From NCBI GenBank assembly GCA_002412985.1, contig DHWC01000073.1, forward strand, positions 25,515 to 43,911: a stretch of DNA of 18,397 nucleotides. Reading direction: 5' to 3'. This stretch comes from Methylocystaceae bacterium UBA5192. Lineage in GTDB: Bacteria > Pseudomonadota > Alphaproteobacteria > Rhizobiales > Beijerinckiaceae. Below are positions 1 to 6,654 of this stretch, in pieces. Numbering within the stretch: the first letter of the stretch is position 1; every line of letters begins with the position of its first letter. The position numbers were made by a program, and so were the translations under genes. The notes under the pieces are model-generated. The model saw only the letters and a program-made list of their open reading frames with translations. It searched no databases and was not told the origin of the DNA.

Positions 1-266
1 AGATTCACTGCATCGCCCGCCATACTCTCTAATGTGTAGTCGGTTGGTTGGTAGAGTTTTTGAGAAAAACCATGGCCGCGATTGTCGAAAGCAATAACGC
101 GGCGGCCATCCTCAGTAAGGGCTTTGATCCAATGGGTGTAACGCCAATTAATGGCTAGTGAGGAGGCAAAGCCATGTATGAGCAGAATCGGCGCACGCCG
201 ATCCTGGCGCTCGGGCGGATGATCGAAAAAAGCAATCTTAACGCCGTTTGAGATAAATTCTTTCAT
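1..266 (-). CDS. alpha/beta hydrolase, N-terminal part (truncated by window edge)
   Basis: The first 88 codons of an alpha/beta-hydrolase-fold protein are visible; the rest lies beyond the left edge. Reading starts at ATG 266-264 with MKEFISNGVKIAFFD. Two family hallmarks are seen: LLIHGFASS at about residues 28-36 (strand 3 and oxyanion-hole HG) and AFDNRGHGFS at about residues 61-70, typical of the epoxide hydrolase/haloperoxidase-like branch. The nucleophile elbow and catalytic Asp/His would be in the missing part, so the substrate cannot be named. It is transcribed away from the tRNA gene. The fold is secure; the function is unknown. Confidence 0.85.
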   Translation of the reverse strand, partial: MKEFISNGVKIAFFDHPPERQDRRAPILLIHGFASSLAINWRYTHWIKALTEDGRRVIAFDNRGHGFSQKLYQPTDYTLESMAGDAVN

Positions 267-422
267 TATAGCCTCTCTGGGCGTGGCGCGGTCCAAAATC
301 TCGCCATAGACCTGGGCGGTTGGGTAAAAACAAAAGTCCCGCTATTGCCAATGTGCCCGCTAATCGGTAAACGAGCCGTGTCACTATCGCATCTTCCTTA
401 GCAGGTCTGCGAATTGGCGAAT

Positions 423-499
423 GCGCCCGTAGCTCAGCTGGATAGAGCACTAGACTACGAATCTAGGGGTCAGAGGTTCGAATCCTTTCGGGCGCGCCA
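423..499 (+). tRNA. tRNA-Arg (anticodon ACG)
   Basis: A complete cloverleaf can be folded: acceptor stem GCGCCCG (423-429) with CGGGCGC (489-495), discriminator G496 and encoded CCA 497-499; D arm GCTC/GAGC; anticodon stem CTAGA/TCTAG around loop CTACGAA, giving anticodon ACG; T arm AGAGG-TTCGAAT-CCTTT with one G-T wobble. ACG reads CGN arginine codons; A34 is normally deaminated to inosine by TadA. It stands alone between the hydrolase and thrS genes. Confidence 0.97.
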
Positions 500-684
500 T
501 TAGGCCTCAGGCAAAGACAAAACGCTGAGGCGCTTCTTCCCCCATTCAACTCAGTCGAGCTTGAGATCTGACCTACGCGCCGTCAAGATTGCGCTTGAGG
601 ACGTGCCGGTTTAAACGAAGCCTCTTTTATTCCCAGCGACTTACGCCGATCCGTGTCGGTGATTGAGCGCGGCAGGAGCGACTT

Positions 685-2616
685 ATGATTTCCGTTACTT
701 TTCCAGATGGGGCGTCGCGCCATTTTGATGTTGGCGTCTCTGGGGCTGAAATCGCCAAAAGTATTTCTCCCTCTCTTGTAAAACGCACAGTAGCGATGTC
801 GCTTGATGGCGTGCTTGTTGATCTTGAGGCTGTAGTTGAGCGTAATGCGAAGATTGAGTTTGTATCGCGCGATGATCCGCGCGCATTAGAGCTAATTCGT
901 CATGACGCAGCACATGTGTTGGCGGAGGCTGTACAAGAGCTTTATCCCGAAACGCAAGTGACAATAGGCCCCGTTATTGAAAATGGTTTTTATTATGATT
1001 TTTATCGCGCTGAACCCTTTACCCTGGAAGATTTACCAGTAATTGAAAAAAAAATGCGCGAAATTATTGCGCGTGACGCAAAAATTACCCGAGAAGTTTG
1101 GCAGCGCAATGACGCAAAAGCTTGGTTTATCGCCAAGGGAGAAGCTTTTAAAGGCGAATTGATTGATAGCATTAAATCCGACGAACCATTGTCAATATAT
1201 AAGCAAGGACATTGGTTAGATTTATGTCGTGGTCCCCACTTGCCTTCGGTAGGAAAAATTGGCGGCGCTTTTAAATTAATGAAAGTCGCCGGAGCCTATT
1301 GGAGGGGTGATTCCACCAGGCCGATGCTGTCGCGGATCTATGGCACCGCATGGGCCAATCAAGAAGATCTTGACGCTTATTTACATCGCTTAGAGGAGGC
1401 GGAGCGCCGTGACCATCGGCGTCTTGGGCGTGAGATGGATCTTTTTCATTTCCAAGAAGAGGGTCCTGGAGCAATTTTCTGGCACGCAAAGGGATGGACA
1501 TTATTTCAAACGCTGGTCTCATACATGCGGCGGCGTCAAAAAATCGCGGGATATACTGAAGTCAATACGCCTCAAGTTCTTGATCGCGCTTTATGGGAAA
1601 CATCAGGTCATTGGCAGACGTACCGCGAAAATATGTTCGTCACCAAAACTGAAGATGAACGTGTATTTGCGCTCAAACCAATGAATTGTCCAGGACATGT
1701 TCAGATTTTTAAAAATGGTTTGAAATCATACCGTGATTTGCCAGTAAAAATTGCTGAATTTGGCATCGTTCATCGTTATGAACCTTCCGGCGCGCTTCAT
1801 GGCATGATGCGCGTGCGCGCATTTACGCAAGATGACGCTCACATTTTTTGCTCTGAAGATCAAATTATGGAAGAGGCGCTGAAAATAAATGATCTCATTC
1901 TTACAATTTATAAAGACTTTGGCTTTGAGGATGTCGTCGTAAAACTATCTACGCGTCCTGAAAAAAGAGTGGGTTCCGATGAAGCTTGGGATAAAGCGGA
2001 AGAGGCTTTGTCTAACGTTCTGAGTGAATTGGCGCGCCGGGGATTGAAGACCAGCATTCAGGAAGGAGAGGGCGCATTCTATGGGCCAAAACTAGAATAT
2101 ACTTTAAGAGACGCTATCGGGCGCGAATGGCAATGCGGAACAACGCAAGTAGATTTCAATTTACCAGTACGTTTTGGCGCATTCTACATTGGCGCAGACA
2201 GCGAGAAAAAGATACCCGTTATGATTCATCGAGCAATGTTCGGTTCGTTAGAAAGATTTACCGGCATTCTGATCGAGCATTACGCAGGGCATCTACCTTT
2301 GTGGCTTTCGCCGCTACAAATAGTTATTTGCACAATTACACAAGACGCTGACGATTACGCGTATGAAATTGCGACAGCTGCAAGACGGATTGGTCTTAAT
2401 GTCGATGTTGACGTAAGAAACGAAAAGATAACCTACAAAGTTCGTGAGCATTCCTTAGCAAAAACGCCTGTGTTGCTTGTTGTTGGTAAAAAAGAAGCAA
2501 CAGAACGTACGGTTTCAATTCGCCGCCTGGGCTCACCGCAACAAACCCAGCTCACGCTGGAGGATGCGATCGCACAGCTGGCTAAAGAGGCTGCGCCGCC
2601 CGATCTTGTTGCGTAG
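685..2616 (+). CDS. thrS: threonine--tRNA ligase
   Basis: This cytoplasmic class II synthetase charges tRNA-Thr with threonine. The 643-residue length is normal. Domains in order: TGS (about 1-61); editing domain with H73-x3-H77 and C181-x3-H185, the pattern that clears Ser-tRNA-Thr; class II catalytic core (about 240-535) with zinc ligands C335 (MNCPGH), H386 (DDAHIF) and H515 (MIHRA); C-terminal anticodon-binding domain (about 540-640). The ATG start has AGGAG about 7 bases upstream. The 185 bases between the tRNA and thrS show no recognisable regulatory RNA. It is convergent with rpmB and shares its hairpin. Nothing unusual was seen. Confidence 0.98.
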   Translation: MISVTFPDGASRHFDVGVSGAEIAKSISPSLVKRTVAMSLDGVLVDLEAVVERNAKIEFVSRDDPRALELIRHDAAHVLAEAVQELYPETQVTIGPVIENGFYYDFYRAEPFTLEDLPVIEKKMREIIARDAKITREVWQRNDAKAWFIAKGEAFKGELIDSIKSDEPLSIYKQGHWLDLCRGPHLPSVGKIGGAFKLMKVAGAYWRGDSTRPMLSRIYGTAWANQEDLDAYLHRLEEAERRDHRRLGREMDLFHFQEEGPGAIFWHAKGWTLFQTLVSYMRRRQKIAGYTEVNTPQVLDRALWETSGHWQTYRENMFVTKTEDERVFALKPMNCPGHVQIFKNGLKSYRDLPVKIAEFGIVHRYEPSGALHGMMRVRAFTQDDAHIFCSEDQIMEEALKINDLILTIYKDFGFEDVVVKLSTRPEKRVGSDEAWDKAEEALSNVLSELARRGLKTSIQEGEGAFYGPKLEYTLRDAIGREWQCGTTQVDFNLPVRFGAFYIGADSEKKIPVMIHRAMFGSLERFTGILIEHYAGHLPLWLSPLQIVICTITQDADDYAYEIATAARRIGLNVDVDVRNEKITYKVREHSLAKTPVLLVVGKKEATERTVSIRRLGSPQQTQLTLEDAIAQLAKEAAPPDLVA

Positions 2617-2630
2617 CCGACAAATAAAAA

Positions 2631-2652
2631 AGCCCCGAACGAGTTCGGGGCT
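2631..2652 (-). terminator. hairpin terminator between thrS and rpmB
   Basis: AGCCCCGAA and TTCGGGGCT form a perfect 9-bp stem around a CGAG loop. Read on the minus strand, the stem is followed by a T-rich run (TTTTTTATTTG), so it is a good intrinsic terminator for rpmB. On the plus strand the stem is followed by only a weaker A/T-mixed tract, so it may also end thrS transcripts, less efficiently. Confidence 0.88.
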
Positions 2653-2678
2653 GAGCTTAAAAATTCTATTCTGTGATT

Positions 2679-2972
2679 TTAGGCTTTGGAGCCAGCCTGC
2701 TTCTTTTCAATCTCGCGCTTGAGATCGCGGGCGTTTTGAGAGAGCTCCTCAATGCGCGCTTTCAACAAAAATGCATCTAAGCCGCCGCGGTGTTCTACGG
2801 AGCGCAAGGCGGCAGCAGAGATGCGGAGCCGAACTGAGCGCGCAAGCGCCTCTGAGGCAAGCGTGACATTTACGAGATTAGGTAAAAAACGCGTGCGCGT
2901 TTTACGGTTTGAATGGCTGACAAGATTTCCTGTCTGCACGCCTTTGCCGGTTAATTCGCAGCGCCGTGACAT
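2679..2972 (-). CDS. rpmB: 50S ribosomal protein L28
   Basis: This 97-residue protein of the large ribosomal subunit begins MSRRCELTGKGVQTGN, the L28 signature, and continues with a basic segment around NRKTRTRF. The open frame extends upstream to 3077, but ATG 2972-2970 is chosen because the L28 family starts at this MSRRC and AAAGGAA lies just upstream on the minus strand. The length matches alphaproteobacterial L28. It has its own promoter at 3101-3129 and the terminator at 2631-2652, so it is monocistronic. The untranslated leader is about 120 bases with small GC-rich hairpins. Confidence 0.96.
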   Translation of the reverse strand: MSRRCELTGKGVQTGNLVSHSNRKTRTRFLPNLVNVTLASEALARSVRLRISAAALRSVEHRGGLDAFLLKARIEELSQNARDLKREIEKKQAGSKA

Positions 2973-3100
2973 GAAAATTCCTTTCGATCCGATCTTGCAT
3001 CCATGTCGTAGGGCGGCCAAAGGCCTGCGGGACCCGCAACGATGGGGAAAATGATAATAAAAGGCCCGCCGCAGCAAGCGTCGAGCCCTCGTAGGGAGGC

Positions 3101-3129
3101 TTATAAGTGTAAATTCGGGGCAGCGTCAA
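3101..3129 (-). promoter_or_regulatory. sigma70-type promoter of rpmB
   Basis: On the minus strand, TTGACG (3129-3124), a 17-base spacer and TTATAA (3106-3101) make a near-consensus housekeeping promoter pointing at rpmB. A transcript would begin near 3094, giving a leader of about 120 bases. The leader contains short self-complementary segments: GGCC-TTT-GGCC near 3015-3026 and TGCG/CGCA near 3027-3040. Confidence 0.65.
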
Positions 3130-3148
3130 CCAGTTAGGTGACGAAAAA

Positions 3149-3162
3149 TTGATATAAATCAA
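3149..3162. promoter_or_regulatory. FNR/FixK-type binding site (perfect palindrome)
   Basis: TTGATATAAATCAA fits the FNR/Anr/FixK consensus TTGAT-N4-ATCAA exactly. It lies between divergent rpmB and mtdB. Its centre is about 61.5 bases upstream of the predicted rpmB start, a classic class I activator position. It also overlaps a possible mtdB promoter (TTGATA 3149-3154, then CATAAA 3171-3176 after 16 bases), where binding would repress. The match is seen; occupancy and target are inference, and the flanking DNA is AT-rich, so chance is possible. Confidence 0.5.
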
Positions 3163-3394
3163 TTTAAGATCATAAAAATATTTGCGCTCAGGCAGTGTTC
3201 TTTTGCGCGCCGCGCGCCTCTGGACATCCGCGCGTTTCTGGGCTCTAAGCCTGTCTCGTCGCCCTGGGTGGATCGAAGCGCTCTGCGCCGCTCATGCCCG
3301 GTTTCAAGAAAAACGACAGCGCAGCGCCTGTCCTGCCGCCTGCCGCGCCCGCACTGCGGCGCACAGCTAATTAAAAAGAAAGGGTAAGGAATTC
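3163..3394 (+). other. long GC-rich leader upstream of mtdB (no gene recognised)
   Basis: This stretch before mtdB holds no convincing gene. After an AT-rich start (to about 3180), positions 3200-3368 are visibly richer in G and C than the surrounding genes and contain several self-complementary pieces: GGCT-CTA-AGCC near 3240, GACAG/CTGTC around an 8-base loop near 3316-3333, and GCCGC/GCGGC near 3340-3362. The final 25 bases turn purine-rich and carry the mtdB Shine-Dalgarno AAGGA (3386-3390). An open frame at 3182-3370 encodes only a low-complexity, Ala/Arg-rich product and is not called. It is most simply a structured 5' untranslated region. Confidence 0.4.
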
Positions 3395-4285
3395 ATGGCC
3401 AAGGCAATTCTGCACATGCTCAGCACGTTGAAGCACATGAGCCCTTTCGACGTGAACATGGCCATTGACGCCGGTTTTGACGTAACGGTTCCTTACACAA
3501 ACGTAACATTGGATGAAGTAACGGCCCTCGTGCAGGACGCGATGTTCTCGCGTGCGCCCTCGGCATGCTTACGCACGGGCATATTTTTTGCCGGACGTGA
3601 CGCAGTTCTCGCCCTGGATATGCTTGAAGAAGCGAAAAAAGCTCTTTTAAAGCCTTTTGAAGTTTCCCTTTTTGCCGATCCCTATGGTTCTTTTACAACG
3701 GCTGGCGCGATGGTCGCCTGCGTTGAAAAAATATTGCGTGAGAAAAAACAGCGCGACTTGAAGGGCAGTAAAATTGTTATCTATGGAGCAACAGGCGTAG
3801 TCGGCTATTCCTCGGCAGTCATTGCGGCTCTCGAAGGCGCAGAGGTAACCGTCGCAGGCTATTCAGGTCTTGAGCGCGTCGCCAAACTCGCAGCAGAGAT
3901 GTGTCAGCGGTTTAACATTAAAGTGACGCCGGCTGATGGCAGTTCACCAGACCAGGTGCGAGCTCTGTTATTACAGCATGAAATCGCTTTATGCGCCGCG
4001 CGCGCAGGCGTTCAAGTTCTCTCTAAGAGCGATTTGGAAGCCGCAAAGAATTTATTGATTGCCGCTGATGTTAATGCCGTCCCGCCGCTGGGCGTTGAGG
4101 GGTGTGGCCTGCATGATATGGGCGTGACAATTTCTTCTCATGGTGCGCTCGGGATTGGCGCTCTGGCGATTGGTAATGTAAAATACGGGACGGAATCTGG
4201 GCTCTTTAAGCAAATGGTCACGGCGGAAAAACCGCTCTGTCTGGACTTCCGTCATGCTTTCGCGTTAGCGCGTCAGCTCGTTTGA
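3395..4285 (+). CDS. mtdB: NAD(P)-dependent methylene-tetrahydromethanopterin dehydrogenase
   Basis: MtdB oxidises methylene-H4MPT to methenyl-H4MPT with NAD+ or NADP+, the second step of H4MPT-linked formaldehyde oxidation in methylotrophic bacteria. The 296-residue product matches MtdB rather than MtdA: the N-terminus contains LKHMSPFDVNMAIDAGF (residues 12-28), then FADPYGSFTTAGAMVAC (93-109), a Rossmann dinucleotide loop GATGVVG (131-137), ADVNAVPPLGVEG (224-236), and the C-terminal block GALGIGALAIGNVKY (250-264). The start has AAGGA four bases upstream. fae follows after 185 bases; that gap contains an inverted repeat at the mtdB stop, so fae may also have its own promoter. Confidence 0.95.
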   Translation: MAKAILHMLSTLKHMSPFDVNMAIDAGFDVTVPYTNVTLDEVTALVQDAMFSRAPSACLRTGIFFAGRDAVLALDMLEEAKKALLKPFEVSLFADPYGSFTTAGAMVACVEKILREKKQRDLKGSKIVIYGATGVVGYSSAVIAALEGAEVTVAGYSGLERVAKLAAEMCQRFNIKVTPADGSSPDQVRALLLQHEIALCAARAGVQVLSKSDLEAAKNLLIAADVNAVPPLGVEGCGLHDMGVTISSHGALGIGALAIGNVKYGTESGLFKQMVTAEKPLCLDFRHAFALARQLV

Positions 4286-4298
4286 CATATGCGTGTCA
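4283..4298. repeat. short inverted repeat at the mtdB stop codon
   Basis: TGACA-N6-TGTCA is a perfect dyad whose left arm includes the mtdB stop codon. It begins the 185-base mtdB-fae gap. It is not followed by a T-run, so it is not an intrinsic terminator. It could be an operator for a dimeric regulator acting on fae, or chance. Confidence 0.3.
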
Positions 4299-4470
4299 TC
4301 TTTTTCCTGCTGATGGAGTCTCGCGGGGATCGATTGGGCGTAAACAGTTGAGTCGGCGTTGTGGTATGGATCGTAACGCTTCTCATAACCAGCATTTTGC
4401 TATGTCTGGTTTATCTCGAAACAACTGCTCTTGATGGCAGCTTGTCTCGTTCTTTGGAAAGGGAACATAA

Positions 4471-4980
4471 ATGGCTTTGATTAATAAGATGCTTGTTGGC
4501 GAGTCGCTTGTTGGCGAAGGTAATGAAGTCGCGCATATCGACCTGATTATGGGTCCCCGCGGCTCAGCGGCGGAACTGGCTTTTGCGAATGCATTGGTCA
4601 ACAACAAGGACGGCTTTACGACGCTTTTGGCGGTTGTTGCGCCGAATCTTTTGTGCAAGCCAAATACGATCCTCTTCAACAAGGTGACGATTAAAGGCGC
4701 GAAGCAGGCTGTTCAGATGTTTGGCCCAGCGCAGCATGGCGTTGCAAAAGCTGTTGCAGATTCTGTTGCTGAAGGCGTGATCCCTGTTTCAGAAGCGGAT
4801 GATCTCTTTATCTCGGTTGGCGTGTTCATTCATTGGGACGCAAGCGACGACAAGAAGATCCAGGAATATAACTATACGGCGACAAAAGAAGCGATTGCGC
4901 GCGCTGTGCGCGGCGAGCCTAAAGCTTCTGAAGTTGTCGCAAAGCGCAACGAAGCTAAGCATCCTTTCGCCGCTAACTAA
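4471..4980 (+). CDS. fae: formaldehyde-activating enzyme
   Basis: Fae catalyses condensation of formaldehyde with tetrahydromethanopterin to methylene-H4MPT, the entry step of formaldehyde detoxification and oxidation in the cytoplasm. The 169-residue protein is full length and highly typical: GNEVAHIDLI (17-26) with the conserved catalytic-region His22, MGPRGSAAE, LVNNKDGFTTLLAVVAPN, KPNTILFNKVTI, QMFGPAQHGVA and GVFIHWDA blocks, ending near HPFAAN. AAAGGGAA precedes the ATG. It sits between mtdB and the MfnF-like gene and is closed by a strong hairpin terminator (5003-5028), consistent with higher expression than the downstream gene. A weak promoter candidate is TTGTGG (4359-4364) with TCATAA (4383-4388). 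Confidence 0.98.
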   Translation: MALINKMLVGESLVGEGNEVAHIDLIMGPRGSAAELAFANALVNNKDGFTTLLAVVAPNLLCKPNTILFNKVTIKGAKQAVQMFGPAQHGVAKAVADSVAEGVIPVSEADDLFISVGVFIHWDASDDKKIQEYNYTATKEAIARAVRGEPKASEVVAKRNEAKHPFAAN

Positions 4981-5002
4981 AAGCGCGCGAAAATATTGGT
5001 TT

Positions 5003-5028
5003 AAAGGGGAGCCCTTGGCTCCCCTTTT
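5003..5028 (+). terminator. intrinsic terminator or attenuator after fae
   Basis: AAAGGGGAGCC and GGCTCCCCTTT pair perfectly (11 bp) around a CTT loop and end in TTTT. It lies 22 bases after the fae stop and only 17 bases before the next start codon, so the downstream gene depends on read-through or on a promoter within or upstream of the hairpin. Confidence 0.88.
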
Positions 5029-5045
5029 CACTTTGGTATCTCAAA

Positions 5046-6077
5046 ATGACATGCGTGATTGGCTGGGATATTGGCGGGGCGCATATAAAAGCCGCACGCG
5101 CACGGAATGGGCGGCTTGATGCAATCGTGCAGCGTGCCTGTGCGCCGCATTTAGGCTTTAGTCATCTTGAATGCGCCATCCAAGAGACGCTGGAGGAGTT
5201 TGGACGCGCAGATCGCCATCATATAACGATGACTGCGGAGCTCTCTGACGCTTTTCCTAATCGCTCTAAAGGCGTTGAAATAATCGCCTCACTAATGGCG
5301 CGGCTGACCTGTGTGGATGACGTATTGTTTTATACGTCCAAAAGCGAATTTGTTTCCTTTCTAAGCGCCAAACAATGCGCCCCTTTGATCGCATCGGCTA
5401 ATTGGCGTATCAGCGCCGATTTTATCGCGCAAAAAGTGTCGAGCGCGTTGTTCATTGATATGGGGTCAACAACCACTGATCTTATCCCGATAAGAGATAA
5501 TGAGGTCGTCGCGCAGGGGAGGGATGACGCGTCTAGATTAGCCCACGGAGAGCTCGTTTATGCAGGGTTCTCGCGGGGCGTTCCTCAGGCTTACGTCCAG
5601 TCAGCGCCGATCAGAGGACGCTGGACCCCGCTCGTCAATGAGGCTTTTGCTACAATGGCGGATGTCAGGCGCATTCTCTGCGATCTTCCAGAAGGAGATT
5701 GTCGTGGAGATCTTGCGCCATCAGCTGATGGTCGCCCAAAAACCCGCGCGGCTTCCCATGCGCGGCTTGCGCGATTAGCCGGGCGAGATATGGCGGATTT
5801 TAGTGAAAATGATATGCAGGCTTTTGCGTCTTATCTCGCTCGTGCGCAACTACGTCAGGTCGAAGAGCAGATGGCCTTGTTGATGTCGCGGGGCGTTATC
5901 ACCTCAGCCACGCCAATTGTTGGCGCAGGGGTTGGTCGGGGCTTAATCAAGCAGTTAGCGTATCAACAGGCGCGCGCATACCAAGATTTCTCAAATTTAA
6001 TTGCCATATCTGAAGCGTTGCAAGAGCTCTCAAGCGACTGCGCTCCTGCTACAGCGCTAGCTTTATTAACAAGCTGA
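5046..6077 (+). CDS. MfnF-like H4MPT-linked C1 pathway protein (hydantoinase/oxoprolinase, ASKHA fold)
   Basis: This 343-residue protein belongs to the family annotated as H4MPT-linked C1 transfer pathway protein (COG1548). The archaeal member MfnF joins the aminomethylfuran diphosphate to glutamyl-tyramine in methanofuran biosynthesis; here the likely role is the same coupling in methylofuran (inference). The ASKHA nucleotide-binding fold is visible: GWDIGGAHIKAA (6-17) is phosphate loop 1, LFIDMGSTTTDLIPI (135-149) is phosphate loop 2, and VGAGVGRGLIKQL near the C-terminus resembles the adenosine motif. The ATG lies only 17 bases after the fae terminator and has no obvious Shine-Dalgarno sequence, so expression is probably low. 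It converges on the minus-strand cofactor operon with a 25-base gap. Confidence 0.87.
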   Translation: MTCVIGWDIGGAHIKAARARNGRLDAIVQRACAPHLGFSHLECAIQETLEEFGRADRHHITMTAELSDAFPNRSKGVEIIASLMARLTCVDDVLFYTSKSEFVSFLSAKQCAPLIASANWRISADFIAQKVSSALFIDMGSTTTDLIPIRDNEVVAQGRDDASRLAHGELVYAGFSRGVPQAYVQSAPIRGRWTPLVNEAFATMADVRRILCDLPEGDCRGDLAPSADGRPKTRAASHARLARLAGRDMADFSENDMQAFASYLARAQLRQVEEQMALLMSRGVITSATPIVGAGVGRGLIKQLAYQQARAYQDFSNLIAISEALQELSSDCAPATALALLTS

Positions 6078-6094
6078 GACCCTCGCTGGGTTTT
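6077..6094 (+). terminator. weak hairpin between convergent cofactor genes
   Basis: AGACCC and GGGTTT can pair (six pairs, one G-T) around TCGCT and are followed by T-G. It begins at the stop codon of the MfnF-like gene. The stem is short, so this is only a possible terminator. Confidence 0.3.
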
Positions 6095-6102
6095 GAGTAT
6101 CG

Positions 6103-6654
6103 CTAGGGCGTGTTAATTTTTTCAAGCACCAACTGCCAGGCCTCAAGTTCAATTGGTCCAGCTGTCTTGTCGATTGCAATTTTTAAATAAGCGATTTCCT
6201 GATCAATTTTTTCCCGAGATAATCTGTTCAAACGAGTTGACAGGATGGCGGCTTCGAGGACTGCAGCCCGCGCGCGGTTCATGCCAAGAAAGGGGTTATA
6301 GGTTTCAATTCGCCTGACTTTACATACAAAGCGAGGTCGTAAGTCGTCTTCGACGATATCAATTACTTCTAATTCAGCATGCGCTAGCGCATCCGCTAGT
6401 CTCGGCGCTGGCCAGGAGAGGATGGGAAGTAAGGGAATATCACAATTGCCAGTAACCAGCTTTGCAAAAATAAGCGCATTGTCTGTGAAGCTAGCTGTAA
6501 CCTTATTGCATGAATATAGGTTTGTTAATGTGGTCGATGGGCGAAATGGCGCAATAATCCAGTTTTCTCCATCTTCAATTAAACCGAGTGGGGCAATATG
6601 AGGTTTGCCGGTTTGTGTAAGCGTTGTAACAACGCATTCATGAATTAGCGGCAT
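6103..6654 (-). CDS. DUF447 family protein (predicted flavin-binding, H4MPT gene cluster)
   Basis: This 183-residue protein starts MPLIHECVVTTLTQTGKPHIAPLG and matches the DUF447 family, an archaeal and methylotroph family with an FMN-binding split-barrel fold (established at family level). Visible features are the early H-I-A-P-L-G segment, FRPSTTLTNL (about 37-46), and a helical C-terminal half with NPFLGMNRARAAVLEAAILSTR. The biochemical role is not established; its conserved association with H4MPT genes suggests a redox or modification step in methylofuran or methanopterin synthesis. ATG 6654 is preferred over an in-frame TTG at 6675. It overlaps the upstream DUF6513 gene by 17 bases, implying translational coupling. 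It is the last gene of the five-gene operon. Confidence 0.82.
   Translation of the reverse strand: MPLIHECVVTTLTQTGKPHIAPLGLIEDGENWIIAPFRPSTTLTNLYSCNKVTASFTDNALIFAKLVTGNCDIPLLPILSWPAPRLADALAHAELEVIDIVEDDLRPRFVCKVRRIETYNPFLGMNRARAAVLEAAILSTRLNRLSREKIDQEIAYLKIAIDKTAGPIELEAWQLVLEKINTP

Noticed and set aside
238..450. 70-codon minus-strand frame overlapping the hydrolase start and the tRNA
   Set aside because: It overlaps the tRNA gene and the hydrolase gene on the same strand and has no recognisable domain.
423..499. tRNA gene as a possible integration site
   Set aside because: No integrase, no repeated tRNA 3' end and no foreign gene content were seen nearby.
2973..3077. N-terminal extension of the rpmB frame
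   Set aside because: L28 begins at MSRRC, a good ribosome site precedes ATG 2972, and the extra segment covers hairpin-rich leader sequence.
3182..3370. 62-codon open frame upstream of mtdB
   Set aside because: Alternative start codon, no ribosome site, Ala/Arg-rich composition typical of chance frames in GC-rich DNA, and no recognisable family.
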